DNA of 64,000 nucleotides from JBCCQH01 sp039024435 (GTDB taxonomy: Bacteria > Bacteroidota > Bacteroidia > J057 > JADKCL01), in assembly GCA_039024435.1 (NCBI GenBank), contig JBCCQH010000016.1, forward strand, positions 19,775 through 83,774. Direction: 5' to 3'. Below the pieces are notes generated by a model. It was not told the DNA's origin. It did not search any database and saw nothing but the letters and a program-made list of their open reading frames with translations. Every line of letters begins with the position of its first letter. Within the stretch, counting starts at the first letter, position 1. The translations under genes were made by a program, and so were the position numbers. Shown here in pieces: positions 1 through 8,755 of this stretch.

Positions 1-2
1 AG

Positions 3-572
3 GAATTCGGGGAGCAAGCCGAAAACCTATGGGTCAAACAACACATCGACATGACCTTCCACTCGGCCAACTTGGAACTGGAGTACCCTGAGAAGTACAT
101 CCAGACCATGCATGATTCGGGTCAGATAGCCTATCTGGCTTACTTCGAGCCCATGCTGGGCAACACTTATCTCCATTACGGCAAGTACGACGAGGCCATT
201 GCCCTGATGCAAGCCAGTCTGAAGCGGATCGAAGATGAACGCTATGCTGTTTTCTGGACGATTCCCTACATCAAGCTCACCCTCGCTAAGGCGCTCTACG
301 CAAAGCACCTCGCAGAAAGTCCACTCATTGATGGGACGCCGCGCCAGGAAGACATCCAGCAATTTCTCCTTTCGGCGGAAGCAGACGCCCGAAAATACGC
401 TATGCATTGGTGGACGCTCGAAGTACTCGCCTTCCATGCGGAGATCTTTCCTTCGGATGAAGTCATTCGCGGAAGGCTATCCGATGCTTTTGCAAGCATT
501 GAGCTGGCCGAAAGATCACTACGCTATTATCAACTCACCACACGCTTCAATTCTGTTGGTGGCATTCAATAA
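3..572 (+). CDS. TPR-like protein, 3' end of a gene entering from outside
   Basis: The reading frame is open from base 3, so the true start lies upstream of the window and only about 189 C-terminal residues are visible. The residues are helical and aromatic-rich, with a tetratricopeptide-like stretch (YLHYGKYDEAIALMQASLKR, then further helix pairs), which suggests a protein-interaction scaffold. It ends 9 bases before the next gene on the same strand and may belong to the same transcript as the YcaO/radical SAM genes. No catalytic motif is visible. The TPR assignment is by helix pattern only, and the function is unknown. Confidence 0.6.
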   Translation, partial: EFGEQAENLWVKQHIDMTFHSANLELEYPEKYIQTMHDSGQIAYLAYFEPMLGNTYLHYGKYDEAIALMQASLKRIEDERYAVFWTIPYIKLTLAKALYAKHLAESPLIDGTPRQEDIQQFLLSAEADARKYAMHWWTLEVLAFHAEIFPSDEVIRGRLSDAFASIELAERSLRYYQLTTRFNSVGGIQ

Positions 573-581
573 CTAAAAATC

Positions 582-2267
582 ATGTCGAAAAATACTCTGA
601 CTACACCCGATGAAATTCGCGAATTTTGTGTTCGCCTTATCAATAATGCATTTTGGGAAAACTCCGAAAAAGGATTGCTATTTATCTACGAAATGAGTGG
701 CTTTCTATCGAAAACCGTGAAGTTCAAGTTCTCCCAAACTCAACGCTGGGAGGAGACGGCAATAGAGTTGGATGGAAATCTGGTTGATGTGGTGCGAAAG
801 CTAAAACAGTTTTTAGAAAGCATCAAAGAGTCTGACGAACAGTGTGAAATCAAAAGGAACTTATTTATCCGAATATCATTTCTTTTTATTCGCCTGCAAT
901 ATGACTTGATGGGTAACAAATTGAGGATTGAAAAGCGCAGGGCAATCTTCTCAAGGATCCAAAAACAGCCAGTTTCAGACATTGCTAAAATCCAAACCCT
1001 ACTCAACAATTGCTTCGCTGTGCTCTCCGATTTTCTTTACGCTGCAATCCGAAGAGCACTCATTCGCATAAAGCCGATCAATAAGATCAGGAGTGAGGTT
1101 ATCGTATTCGCAGAAAAAATCGATGAATTGAAGCAGCTTGCGGGAAATTTTTTTGAGGTTGAGGCACCAAAAGATTTCCGGGCTGAACCCTCCCAATCAC
1201 TCATTTATTTACGTGTGGCGGCAAGACTGAAGCAGATCGAACGGCGCGATGTATATAATGCTTTTCTGCACAGTAAAATTAACCGCACCACAGAGAGAGA
1301 GCTCCAAGTGGCACTTGAGCGAATCAACAGCAAGCACAAAATATCTAGCATCATTGCCAAGTATCAGTTGATGCTTTCCCTGACGGGAATTGACAATGGC
1401 ATCGATAAAGCTTTCCTGAAATCTACCGCGGCGCGGAGGGCGATGGTGACTACAGGATCGATGATTTGGTATTCGGATGAGCTTGATCCCGATTCGAGTC
1501 CGCGGGTCAACAAATTTCAAATCGCCAACGTGCGTGACATGAGTCAACCAGATGATTATAGCAGGGACGTAAAGCAATTTCTTGAAATATTATTGGGGAA
1601 TAAGATCGTGACCATTGAAACTTCAGACAGTCGGGGTAAATATCAGCGTACCCTTGCGGTAAAGCAGAAAGATGTCCTTTATTTTTGGGGAGGGGTCGGA
1701 ATGGTCATCCCGGAAAACGTGAATCTCCTCCTTGGATTCAATCAAGTCTATCCCGAGGTCCATATTGTTTTTAACCAAGAAAACGACACCGGAGAGCGCC
1801 AAGTCATTATTGAAGAGTATGCCTGGGATGCGATTATGCTAGCCAGCCCATCCATGATTGATAAAAATGTGCCCTTCGATACCAGAGAAGAGGTCCGGAA
1901 AAAATTCCCAGAAGAATGGGAAGACAATATCACAGGCCAGGAATTTGGGGAGGCCCCCGTACATGAGTTTGATTCGGTGCGTTGGGGAAAACTGCTCAAT
2001 TTTGAGGCCTCCACCGAAAAAACGGGCTATATCCCAACGAAAGTCGGGGCAGGGGCCGATGGACTTGTTCGATTCAACATCGTCCGCGACAGCAGCGATT
2101 TTTTGGACATCACTGTCCCCATTGTTCCCAATACCGACGAGTGTGAAATCAATGTCGTCCTCCCTTACGCGCCCCCCATGGCTAACCAATTGACTCGGGT
2201 AACTTTCGGAAACGGCTCCCCAAATGACGATGATCCTCGGGACTTTATGCTGCTGACCACTTGCTGA
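582..2267 (+). CDS. Unrecognised 561-aa protein upstream of the YcaO enzyme
   Basis: I do not recognise this family. The first ~280 residues are predominantly helical, rich in Lys, Arg and Phe, and the DNA there is visibly more AT-rich than the YcaO gene that follows. The C-terminal half is more beta-like, acidic and rich in Gly and Pro. There is no signal peptide and no convincing transmembrane segment. The chain ends in Leu-Leu-Thr-Thr-Cys. The ATG at 582 follows the preceding stop by 9 bases, and the stop lies 42 bases before the YcaO start, so co-transcription with the modification enzymes is likely. It could be a partner, a recognition protein or, speculatively, a substrate of them. Confidence 0.75.
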   Translation: MSKNTLTTPDEIREFCVRLINNAFWENSEKGLLFIYEMSGFLSKTVKFKFSQTQRWEETAIELDGNLVDVVRKLKQFLESIKESDEQCEIKRNLFIRISFLFIRLQYDLMGNKLRIEKRRAIFSRIQKQPVSDIAKIQTLLNNCFAVLSDFLYAAIRRALIRIKPINKIRSEVIVFAEKIDELKQLAGNFFEVEAPKDFRAEPSQSLIYLRVAARLKQIERRDVYNAFLHSKINRTTERELQVALERINSKHKISSIIAKYQLMLSLTGIDNGIDKAFLKSTAARRAMVTTGSMIWYSDELDPDSSPRVNKFQIANVRDMSQPDDYSRDVKQFLEILLGNKIVTIETSDSRGKYQRTLAVKQKDVLYFWGGVGMVIPENVNLLLGFNQVYPEVHIVFNQENDTGERQVIIEEYAWDAIMLASPSMIDKNVPFDTREEVRKKFPEEWEDNITGQEFGEAPVHEFDSVRWGKLLNFEASTEKTGYIPTKVGAGADGLVRFNIVRDSSDFLDITVPIVPNTDECEINVVLPYAPPMANQLTRVTFGNGSPNDDDPRDFMLLTTC

Positions 2268-2309
2268 GTCTCTGATACACAATTCCTTACCTCTCCGATC
2301 CGCTCCCCC

Positions 2310-4568
2310 ATGCCAGTATCCAAATACGAATTGTCCCCCCAATACGTCGCGGCGATTTTCGACCACAACGTCGCCTTTCTGATCGCGGACCAGACCGCGG
2401 AATTGCTATACGAAGATCCCGCCGCTGCCGAACTGCTCACGTTGCTCCGCCATGGCGCCCTTTCCTTCGAAGAGATCATGGACAACATTGCACCGCAAAC
2501 CGATCCCCGAGCGATTGCCCAGGCCCTGGCCGCCCTGCACCGCGATGGCTTCCTGCTGGATGCACCCGAAAAATTGCCCCCGCGTGAAGCCGCTTACTGG
2601 CGCTCCCTCGGCCAAGCATCAGAAAAGGTCGCCCAGCTACAGCACACAACCAAAATCGGCATCGTCTCCCTTGGCGATGTATCCACGGAAAGTTTACGGG
2701 CCAGCCTCGCCGAAGGTGGTTACACCTGCGTGGAAGCCCAGCCGGACCTCAGCCTCGTGGTGGTGGACCGCTACCTGTCGGATGACCTCAAGCAATTGGC
2801 TGAGGAGTTCCAGGCCCGGCAGCACCCCTGGCTGCTGCTCAAACCGAACGGGACCAAGCCGCTGATCGGGCCCTTCTTCGACCAGCGCGCAGGGGCGCCC
2901 TGCTTTCATTGCCTCTGGCAACGCCTCCAGTTGCACGGGCAAGACGCGCGGCTCTTCCGTGCATTGACCCAAGGGCAACGCCCGATTCCGCGGCCTTCCC
3001 TTCACCATCCGACCGTGGCCGCCTTGGCCTACGCAACGGCGGTCCTGCAATTGTACCAACACCTGCTGGACCCGACGGATTCACAACTCCACGCAAGCAT
3101 ATTGGAATTGGATCCCCAGCAAGGCAAGTCTCGCTGGCACCGCCTGGTAAAGCGCCCGCAGTGCCCCCAATGCGGTCAGCCTGATCAGTACAATGGTTTT
3201 CCCGCGCCGATTGCCCTAGCCAAGGAAGGTGCACTTGCCTGCGCGGACGGCGGCTATCGCGTCGTTCCCGCAGAGGAAACCTTCCAAAAATTTCAAGTCC
3301 ACATCAGTCCGATCACCGGCATCATGCCCTGGGTCCGCCCCTACCATCCCAGCCAAAGCGACCTCATTTACAACTACGAATCGGGCCGCAATCACGCCCT
3401 GCAAAGCAATTCCCTGTTCTGGATGAACCTCCACGCCCGCAGCGGCAATGGCGGAAAAGGCAAAACCGACATCCAAGCGAAGACGGGAGCACTTTGCGAG
3501 GCGGTTGAGCGGTACTGCATCATGTACCACGACAATGTATTCTCGGTACGGTCCCGCTTTGCGGATCTCCCCGAAGCCATTCATCCAAACGCCTGCATGC
3601 GGTACAGTGACCACCAATTTGCCGAACGCGATGCCATCAACGCGGGCAACCCGCGCTTCTACAACCTGATTCCCCGACCGCTGGGCGACGACGAGGTGAT
3701 CGACTGGACGCCTATCTTCAACCTGTCGACGGGACAGTTCAAGTACCTGCCGACTTGCTACTGCTACGCGCAATACCCCGAGCCCGACGAGCGCAACCTC
3801 CTTTCCTATCCCGATCCCAATGGCTGCGCGGCCGGGAACACGCTTGACGAGGCAATTCTGCAAGGCTTCTTGGAATTGGTGGAACGAGACGCCGCCGCCA
3901 TCTGGTGGTACAACATGGTCCCGCGCCCCCAGGTGGATCTGGCTTCCGTCCCGGATCCCTACCTGGTTCGGGTCCGCGAGGAATACCAGCGCCAAGGGCG
4001 CCGCCTACTGGTGCTGGACATTACCACCGACCTCGGCATTCCGGCCTTTGCTTCGGTCAGCTATAACGTCGATGCCGATGAAGATGACGCCATCCTATTT
4101 GCGTTTGGCGCCCACGTCGATCCCCGGATCGCCCTCGAAAGGGCGGTGATCGAAATGAATCAACTGCTTCCCTTGGGGCTTCCGCACGATGGCCGCTACC
4201 TGCCGGACGATCCCGAGTTCATCACCTGGCTGAAGACGGCGCGGTTCGCCGACATGGCATTCTTACAGCCATTGGAAGGAGAAGACAAAAACTTTTCCCG
4301 CGATTACGCCATACCCGAGCGGAAAAGCCTCCCCGATGCCCTCCAAACCTGCCTCGCCGCAACCCAAAAGGCCAACCTGGAAACGTACGTGCTGGACCTG
4401 ACCCAACCGGACATCGGGCTGCCCGTGGCGCGCGTGATCGTCCCCGGATTGCGGCACTTCTGGCGCAGAACCGCCGCGGGACGGTTGTACGATATTCCCG
4501 TCAAAATGGGCTGGCGCGCCACGCCCCGAAAAGAAACGGAACTCAATCCGTTCAGCATTTTCATATAG
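2310..4568 (+). CDS. Fused TOMM cyclodehydratase (E1-like leader-binding domain plus YcaO domain)
   Basis: This 752-aa protein joins the two halves of an azoline-forming cyclodehydratase. Residues ~1-330 resemble the TOMM E1-like/leader-binding protein, with two CxxC pairs (C198/C201 and C288/C291) that would hold a structural zinc. Residues ~335-752 are a YcaO domain with ATP-handling acidic motifs: TGALCEAVERY with Glu397, and a second GFLELVERDA motif near residue 512. YcaO enzymes use ATP to activate a peptide backbone amide so that Cys, Ser or Thr side chains cyclise to thiazoline or oxazoline. The chain ends NPFSIFI. It starts 42 bases after the 561-aa gene and ends 8 bases before the radical SAM gene. 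No FMN dehydrogenase and no obvious precursor peptide are adjacent, so the substrate is unknown. Confidence 0.88.
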   Translation: MPVSKYELSPQYVAAIFDHNVAFLIADQTAELLYEDPAAAELLTLLRHGALSFEEIMDNIAPQTDPRAIAQALAALHRDGFLLDAPEKLPPREAAYWRSLGQASEKVAQLQHTTKIGIVSLGDVSTESLRASLAEGGYTCVEAQPDLSLVVVDRYLSDDLKQLAEEFQARQHPWLLLKPNGTKPLIGPFFDQRAGAPCFHCLWQRLQLHGQDARLFRALTQGQRPIPRPSLHHPTVAALAYATAVLQLYQHLLDPTDSQLHASILELDPQQGKSRWHRLVKRPQCPQCGQPDQYNGFPAPIALAKEGALACADGGYRVVPAEETFQKFQVHISPITGIMPWVRPYHPSQSDLIYNYESGRNHALQSNSLFWMNLHARSGNGGKGKTDIQAKTGALCEAVERYCIMYHDNVFSVRSRFADLPEAIHPNACMRYSDHQFAERDAINAGNPRFYNLIPRPLGDDEVIDWTPIFNLSTGQFKYLPTCYCYAQYPEPDERNLLSYPDPNGCAAGNTLDEAILQGFLELVERDAAAIWWYNMVPRPQVDLASVPDPYLVRVREEYQRQGRRLLVLDITTDLGIPAFASVSYNVDADEDDAILFAFGAHVDPRIALERAVIEMNQLLPLGLPHDGRYLPDDPEFITWLKTARFADMAFLQPLEGEDKNFSRDYAIPERKSLPDALQTCLAATQKANLETYVLDLTQPDIGLPVARVIVPGLRHFWRRTAAGRLYDIPVKMGWRATPRKETELNPFSIFI

Positions 4569-4576
4569 CCACCGCC

Positions 4577-5857
4577 ATGCAATACGTTTCCTATGATCGC
4601 CGCACCTTCCAAAGAACGCCCTACTTCGCGCAAATGTCGCAGCGGGAGCAGGCCCATTTTAAAGCGCTGACCCACATCTACCATTTCAAGGTGAACCGCT
4701 ACGTGCTGGAAAATCTCATTGACTGGAACCAAGTTCCCAATGATCCTGTGTACCGCTACCTGTTCCCCCTTCCCCAAATGCTTGCGGAAGAAGACCTTGG
4801 GAACCTGATGCGCTTTCTTGACGTGGGCCTCGACGCAGGTTCCCTGGCGAACTTCATCGCGCAGTTGCGGCGGAAAGTCGCCCCCAAAATGAAATCTGCC
4901 CCCAGTAGCGTCCCCAAAGTAAATGGTACTTCCATCCCCGGCGTGTACCAGACTTTCGAATCGGACGCCTCTCTTTTTCCCCATCCCGCCGTTTTGACCT
5001 GCCACGCTTACTGCAATTATTGCTTTCGCTGGACCGTCTTCGGAAACCGCGCCATGCAGCGCAATTCCTCCTACCAGGATCCGCAGGCCCCTGTGTCCTG
5101 GCTGCGGCAGCATCCTGAGGTTACCGATTTGCTGATCACCGGTGCGGACCCCCTTATGGGCAGTTCAAAAAAATTGCGTCAATACATCTTACCTCTACTG
5201 GAAGTCGAACACGTCAAATCGATTGATATCAGCACTAAATCACTTGCTTGGTGGCCCTTTCGATTCACCCATGCACCGGATGCGGATGATTTACTTCACC
5301 TTTTTGAGGAGGTGCGTCAAAAAGGGAAGCACCTTGGTTTAATCGCACACTTCACGCATCCAAGAGAGATAAAGATGCCAATTGTTGCCCGAGCAGTGGA
5401 GCGCATTTTGCGTACCGGGGCTGTGATCCGTACCCAAGGCCCTCTAATAAAAGGCGTAAATGCCACTGCGAGAACGTGGAGCGAAATGTGGAATCGGCAG
5501 ATCACCTTGGGCATGGTGCCATTTTATATGTTCCTGGAATCGGATCACCATCCTAACCGATGCTTCCGCATTCCCATCGCGGAATCGTTACGAATATTTC
5601 GTGAAGCTCTTGCGACTTCTAGCAGCAAAGCCCGCACCGTTCGCGGTCCCGTCTTTATGCTTGACCTCAACCGCGTCCTCCTCGATGGCACCACCGAAGT
5701 AAATGGTCAGAAATATTTCGTCCTCAAAACCCTACAGGCTCCCCCCGGATGCAATTCCGAAGGGGACATCAAACTGGTCCCCTACGACGAACAAGCGATG
5801 GACCTCGGCAACCTGTACCACCTGTTTAACCATTCGGAAGCCGTCCCAACTGCATAA
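4577..5857 (+). CDS. KamA-like radical SAM protein lacking the PLP-lysine motif
   Basis: This 426-aa protein has the radical SAM cluster motif CxxxCxxC (C142, C146, C149; CHAYCNYCFRW) and other lysine 2,3-aminomutase-family landmarks: TGADPLM, HFTHPREI, QGPLIKGVNA and the late PFYMFLESDHH segment. In true lysine 2,3-aminomutases a Gly-rich PGGGGK-type loop near the C-terminus supplies the PLP lysine. Here the matching region reads GPVFMLDLNRVLLDG and no such loop is seen, so aminomutation by the classical PLP route is doubtful. It starts 8 bases after the YcaO gene and is followed by a strong terminator, so it is the last gene of that operon. An inferred role is radical modification of the same peptide or protein substrate. 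The middle of the gene (about 5150-5700) is more AT-rich than its ends. Confidence 0.87.
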   Translation: MQYVSYDRRTFQRTPYFAQMSQREQAHFKALTHIYHFKVNRYVLENLIDWNQVPNDPVYRYLFPLPQMLAEEDLGNLMRFLDVGLDAGSLANFIAQLRRKVAPKMKSAPSSVPKVNGTSIPGVYQTFESDASLFPHPAVLTCHAYCNYCFRWTVFGNRAMQRNSSYQDPQAPVSWLRQHPEVTDLLITGADPLMGSSKKLRQYILPLLEVEHVKSIDISTKSLAWWPFRFTHAPDADDLLHLFEEVRQKGKHLGLIAHFTHPREIKMPIVARAVERILRTGAVIRTQGPLIKGVNATARTWSEMWNRQITLGMVPFYMFLESDHHPNRCFRIPIAESLRIFREALATSSSKARTVRGPVFMLDLNRVLLDGTTEVNGQKYFVLKTLQAPPGCNSEGDIKLVPYDEQAMDLGNLYHLFNHSEAVPTA

Positions 5858-5884
5858 CTTCAACCCGATCCACCCCCACAAATG

Positions 5885-5912
5885 GCCGCTCTGCATTCGA
5901 GCGGCCTTTTTC
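5885..5912 (+). terminator. Rho-independent terminator of the YcaO/radical SAM operon
   Basis: A perfect 8-bp stem (GGCCGCTC at 5885-5892 with GAGCGGCC at 5900-5907) and a 7-base loop are followed by a run of five T. It lies 27 bases after the radical SAM stop codon. Confidence 0.9.
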
Positions 5913-6224
5913 ATTGCTCCTCCCCCCATCCCCCGTGTCATGACCCGTTATATGAATCGCTCCGGGACCTACCTACCTTAGTATTGTCAGCGAAACACAA
6001 CGGGGTTTGCAACCAAAACGAAACGCTGAATCCCGCGCAAAAACCTCGCTGATCCCGACTTCGGCCGAAGAAGGAACTCTACTCAAATCGTGACCATCGA
6101 TCCTGCGCCCACCGCTGGGCTTCGGGAAGCCAAATCCCCTCCGGGGAAACCAACCCTCCTTGTCCCAAAGGAAGCGTACGGGATCGGTGGCGCGAAGATT
6201 TTCAACTTTCAAAACGCCTAAGTC
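5913..6224. other. Intergenic region before the T9SS cargo gene
   Basis: After the terminator I see no convincing gene here. A 13-codon ATG frame at about 5940-5980 is too short and featureless to call. The region presumably holds the promoter and leader of the secreted-protein gene at 6225, but no exact TAnnTTTG box was found. Confidence 0.5.
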
Positions 6225-7037
6225 ATGAAAACCTTCATCATCGAAAACAACCGCAACAATTTCAACTCTTTCGCTCGCCAAACTACCTCGACGCTCCACA
6301 GCCTCGCCTTTCTCTTGACCCTGGGATTGTGTTTCATTGCTCCGCAACTGGCCGCCCAAGCCACCCGTTTTGTCCCCCTTTCCGAGCTGTCCCATGCGAT
6401 CAGCTACCCCAGCGGGACTTTTGATACCGGAGACGAAGTCACCATCACCATCAACGTGGGCACCCTGAGCAGCCCGGTCGACTCGGTCGTGGAAATGGAA
6501 CTCAAACTCACCTACACCGCCGATGCCGCTGACCCTGAAACCGACCAGATCGACCTGGGCAACTCCTGGGTGGGCGCGGCAACGACCCTCACCAATACCT
6601 CCACCGTGAATGCCGGTACCCGCGTCCTGCACATCAATGCGTCAAGAAGTGACGGTACCTTTACCAGCGGCTACGGAGAAGTCGCCCAAGTGACCCTGGT
6701 CTGCGATGCGGACAACCTCAGCGCCCAGGATTTGGTGGCCAGCCTCGACGGCGGATTTGGGGTGATCGACAACGTGGACATGAAAATCGTGTCGGCGACC
6801 GACCCCACCCCCGGGAAGACGCTGCGCTGCTACCCCAATCCCGTCTCCGAGCAACTGTACCTTGAAGGCCTGCAGCCCGGGGAAACCTTCCGCATCTACG
6901 ATCTGGGAAGCAACATCGTCCGCCAAGGCCAGGCCGATCCCGCCGGCTACCAAACGGTAAACCTGGCCCAACTCCAAGCCGGAATGTACATCCTGCAATC
7001 GGAACACGGGTACCGGCAAAAGTTGCTGGTCCGCTGA
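6225..7037 (+). CDS. Secreted cohesin-like protein with T9SS sorting domain
   Basis: The 270-aa product has an N-terminal signal sequence: a basic region, then a hydrophobic segment around residues 25-45 ending ...APQLAAQA. A beta-rich middle follows, with VTITINVGTL, VVEMELKLTYT and an acidic DxDNLS segment like those of cohesin or Ig-type surface domains. The C-terminal ~75 residues form a type A T9SS sorting domain: a CYPNPVSEQLYLEG start and a GMYILQSEHGYRQKLLVR end. It should cross the inner membrane by Sec and the outer membrane by T9SS. Substrate or partner is unknown. Confidence 0.8.
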   Translation: MKTFIIENNRNNFNSFARQTTSTLHSLAFLLTLGLCFIAPQLAAQATRFVPLSELSHAISYPSGTFDTGDEVTITINVGTLSSPVDSVVEMELKLTYTADAADPETDQIDLGNSWVGAATTLTNTSTVNAGTRVLHINASRSDGTFTSGYGEVAQVTLVCDADNLSAQDLVASLDGGFGVIDNVDMKIVSATDPTPGKTLRCYPNPVSEQLYLEGLQPGETFRIYDLGSNIVRQGQADPAGYQTVNLAQLQAGMYILQSEHGYRQKLLVR

Positions 7038-7083
7038 TCCCTGCCTCCGGAAAATACATCACTTTTCCCGCCCCAGCCCGCCC

Positions 7084-8520
7084 TCACCGGTGGTGCTGGG
7101 GCAGGTCGTTGAGCAAATCGTCCAGTTTTTCCAGCAGCCACACCCGCGGGGCGATCCGGGGTGAGGCCAGGATATCCGCTTTCAGCTTGCTCAGGCGCTC
7201 AAAATCCCGCGGAGGCACATTCATCAAGCGCCGGTAAAGGGCCAGAAACGTGAGGTACTGCTTCTTGCGGCCGGCCGGGAGCGATTTGTTTCGGGTCAGG
7301 TAGAACCGAAACGAATGACAGAGCGATTCCATCCCGTCAAAATTTACGGTTTCGTAGTAGATCCGCAGCAGGTAAGAGCGGGCATCGATACCGTAGAAGA
7401 TGTCCTTGGGGTCCGCCGCAATTTGGACCAATCCTTGCTCGGCGGCTTTGAATTGCCGGCGGAAATAGTTCAGGACCGCTTGGTTGTACACGAGTGCCGT
7501 TTCGCGCAGTTCCGGCTCGATCTGGGGCCCGTACTGATCGATGAACCAGTCCGCCCACGCCATTTCCCCCGCCCGCGCAGCGACCACCACGATATTTTTG
7601 AAGTGCGCCGCGGGGAGCAAGCCTTCCGCGCTGCTGAGGAAACCCTGGCGGAGCATCGCCTGGTAGACCTGCAACAACTCCGGCAGGAATTCCTGATCCC
7701 CCAAATTGACCCGGTAGATGCTGTAGCTGAGGAGCCCCTTGTAGAGCTCACCCGCCAGGGCGGTGGAGATTTCCGTCGTGTGCTGGGTGAGCATGCGGCG
7801 CAAGTGGTAAAAGTGCGTGGGGTCCTCCAGCCGGGTCAGCGTCATGTAGCGGCGGTACAACATTTGGATTACCAGGGGCCGCAACTCAATCGAATCCCCC
7901 AATTCCGCAAGAAAGTCGTCCATGCTTTCGCTCTGCTTCCCGATCAGCCGCCCCGTAGTCAGCGAATGGTAACCCAGGTCCAACTTCTTGACGATGTAGC
8001 TGTTCTCCGCGAGCTCCAGCAGTCGGTCAAAATTGTGGAAATCAGAACGCAGAGACTTTTTTGCGAGGAGCTCCGAGCGGCTGAGTTCGACCTGATAAGC
8101 GTACTCAAAGTAGTCGATGTCGTTGGGGGCCAATTGATCGGTGACTTGGCGGTGGAGAAACTCAAAATAATGGTCCGCCCCCAGGGTACTCACCGTGCGG
8201 TGGGTCGCCCGCAACAAGGCTCCCCGGTCCCTGCGCAGGGTCTCGTAGCCCAGAAACTCCAGGACGAGGTTCAGGAGCCGATTCATGAGCTTCCGGAAAA
8301 CATCCTTGTCAAAAGGAGTTCCCGGAAACACCTCCGCGTAAGCCTCCTCTGGCGTGATGTTCCCCCGTTTGTAGCGCAGAACGCGCCGCTCAATTACTTC
8401 AAATAAGCGGGCTGGTTCCGCTTTTTTGTTGAAGTAAGGAGAAGCCAAAAAATCCCGGAAGGCGCTCTTTTGCTTGGTGCTAAAGTGCGCGAGGTAATAA
8501 ACAGCTTTGCGGGTTCGCAT
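7084..8520 (-). CDS. Helical ~480-aa cytoplasmic protein of unknown function
   Basis: The 478-aa product is almost all alpha-helical and has no signal peptide or catalytic motif. Its start resembles a recurrent Bacteroidota pattern (LAHFSTKQKSAFRDFL, then SPYFN, then a VFRKLMNRLL segment). The later part has TPR-like helix pairs rich in Arg, Leu and Tyr. The protein encoded at 62242-63732 has a similar length, N-terminal layout and composition, so the two are probably paralogues. It converges on the T9SS gene with 46 bases between the stops. I cannot assign a function. Confidence 0.75.
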   Translation of the reverse strand: MRTRKAVYYLAHFSTKQKSAFRDFLASPYFNKKAEPARLFEVIERRVLRYKRGNITPEEAYAEVFPGTPFDKDVFRKLMNRLLNLVLEFLGYETLRRDRGALLRATHRTVSTLGADHYFEFLHRQVTDQLAPNDIDYFEYAYQVELSRSELLAKKSLRSDFHNFDRLLELAENSYIVKKLDLGYHSLTTGRLIGKQSESMDDFLAELGDSIELRPLVIQMLYRRYMTLTRLEDPTHFYHLRRMLTQHTTEISTALAGELYKGLLSYSIYRVNLGDQEFLPELLQVYQAMLRQGFLSSAEGLLPAAHFKNIVVVAARAGEMAWADWFIDQYGPQIEPELRETALVYNQAVLNYFRRQFKAAEQGLVQIAADPKDIFYGIDARSYLLRIYYETVNFDGMESLCHSFRFYLTRNKSLPAGRKKQYLTFLALYRRLMNVPPRDFERLSKLKADILASPRIAPRVWLLEKLDDLLNDLPQHHR

Positions 8521-8697
8521 CTTCCTGTAGTAGTTACGTTAATAAATTACAAAAAAATGCGACGCCTTTATGCATTTTACCGCCAATATGAATGCATACC
8601 TGCCGTATTGGGTGCAATTTTCGGTGAAACGCGATTTGTCATCGATGGGTTTACTCCGGGGAGCGGTCAATCTTTTTGTTTCTGAACGATTGATTCA

Positions 8698-8725
8698 AAA
8701 AATTAGTTACACACGACTAATTTTT
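8698..8725. promoter_or_regulatory. 28-bp inverted repeat, probable TetR operator
   Basis: Perfect 10-bp arms (AAAAATTAGT and ACTAATTTTT) are separated by 8 bases. The repeat lies 30 bases before the TetR start at 8756 and between the divergent 7084-8520 gene and the catabolic cluster. Position and symmetry suggest autoregulation and control of the downstream genes; binding is inferred. Confidence 0.65.
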
Positions 8726-8755
8726 CCCAGCAAATGTCTATCTTATCCCCGCAAC

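Noticed and set aside
5939..5981. 13-codon frame after the radical SAM terminator, considered as a TOMM precursor
   Set aside because: It is too short, lacks a Cys/Ser/Thr-rich core and lies beyond the operon terminator.
7315..8406. 363-codon plus-strand open frame
   Set aside because: Antisense to the helical 478-aa gene, rich in Val, Gln, Arg and Leu as expected from reverse-strand reading, with no motif.
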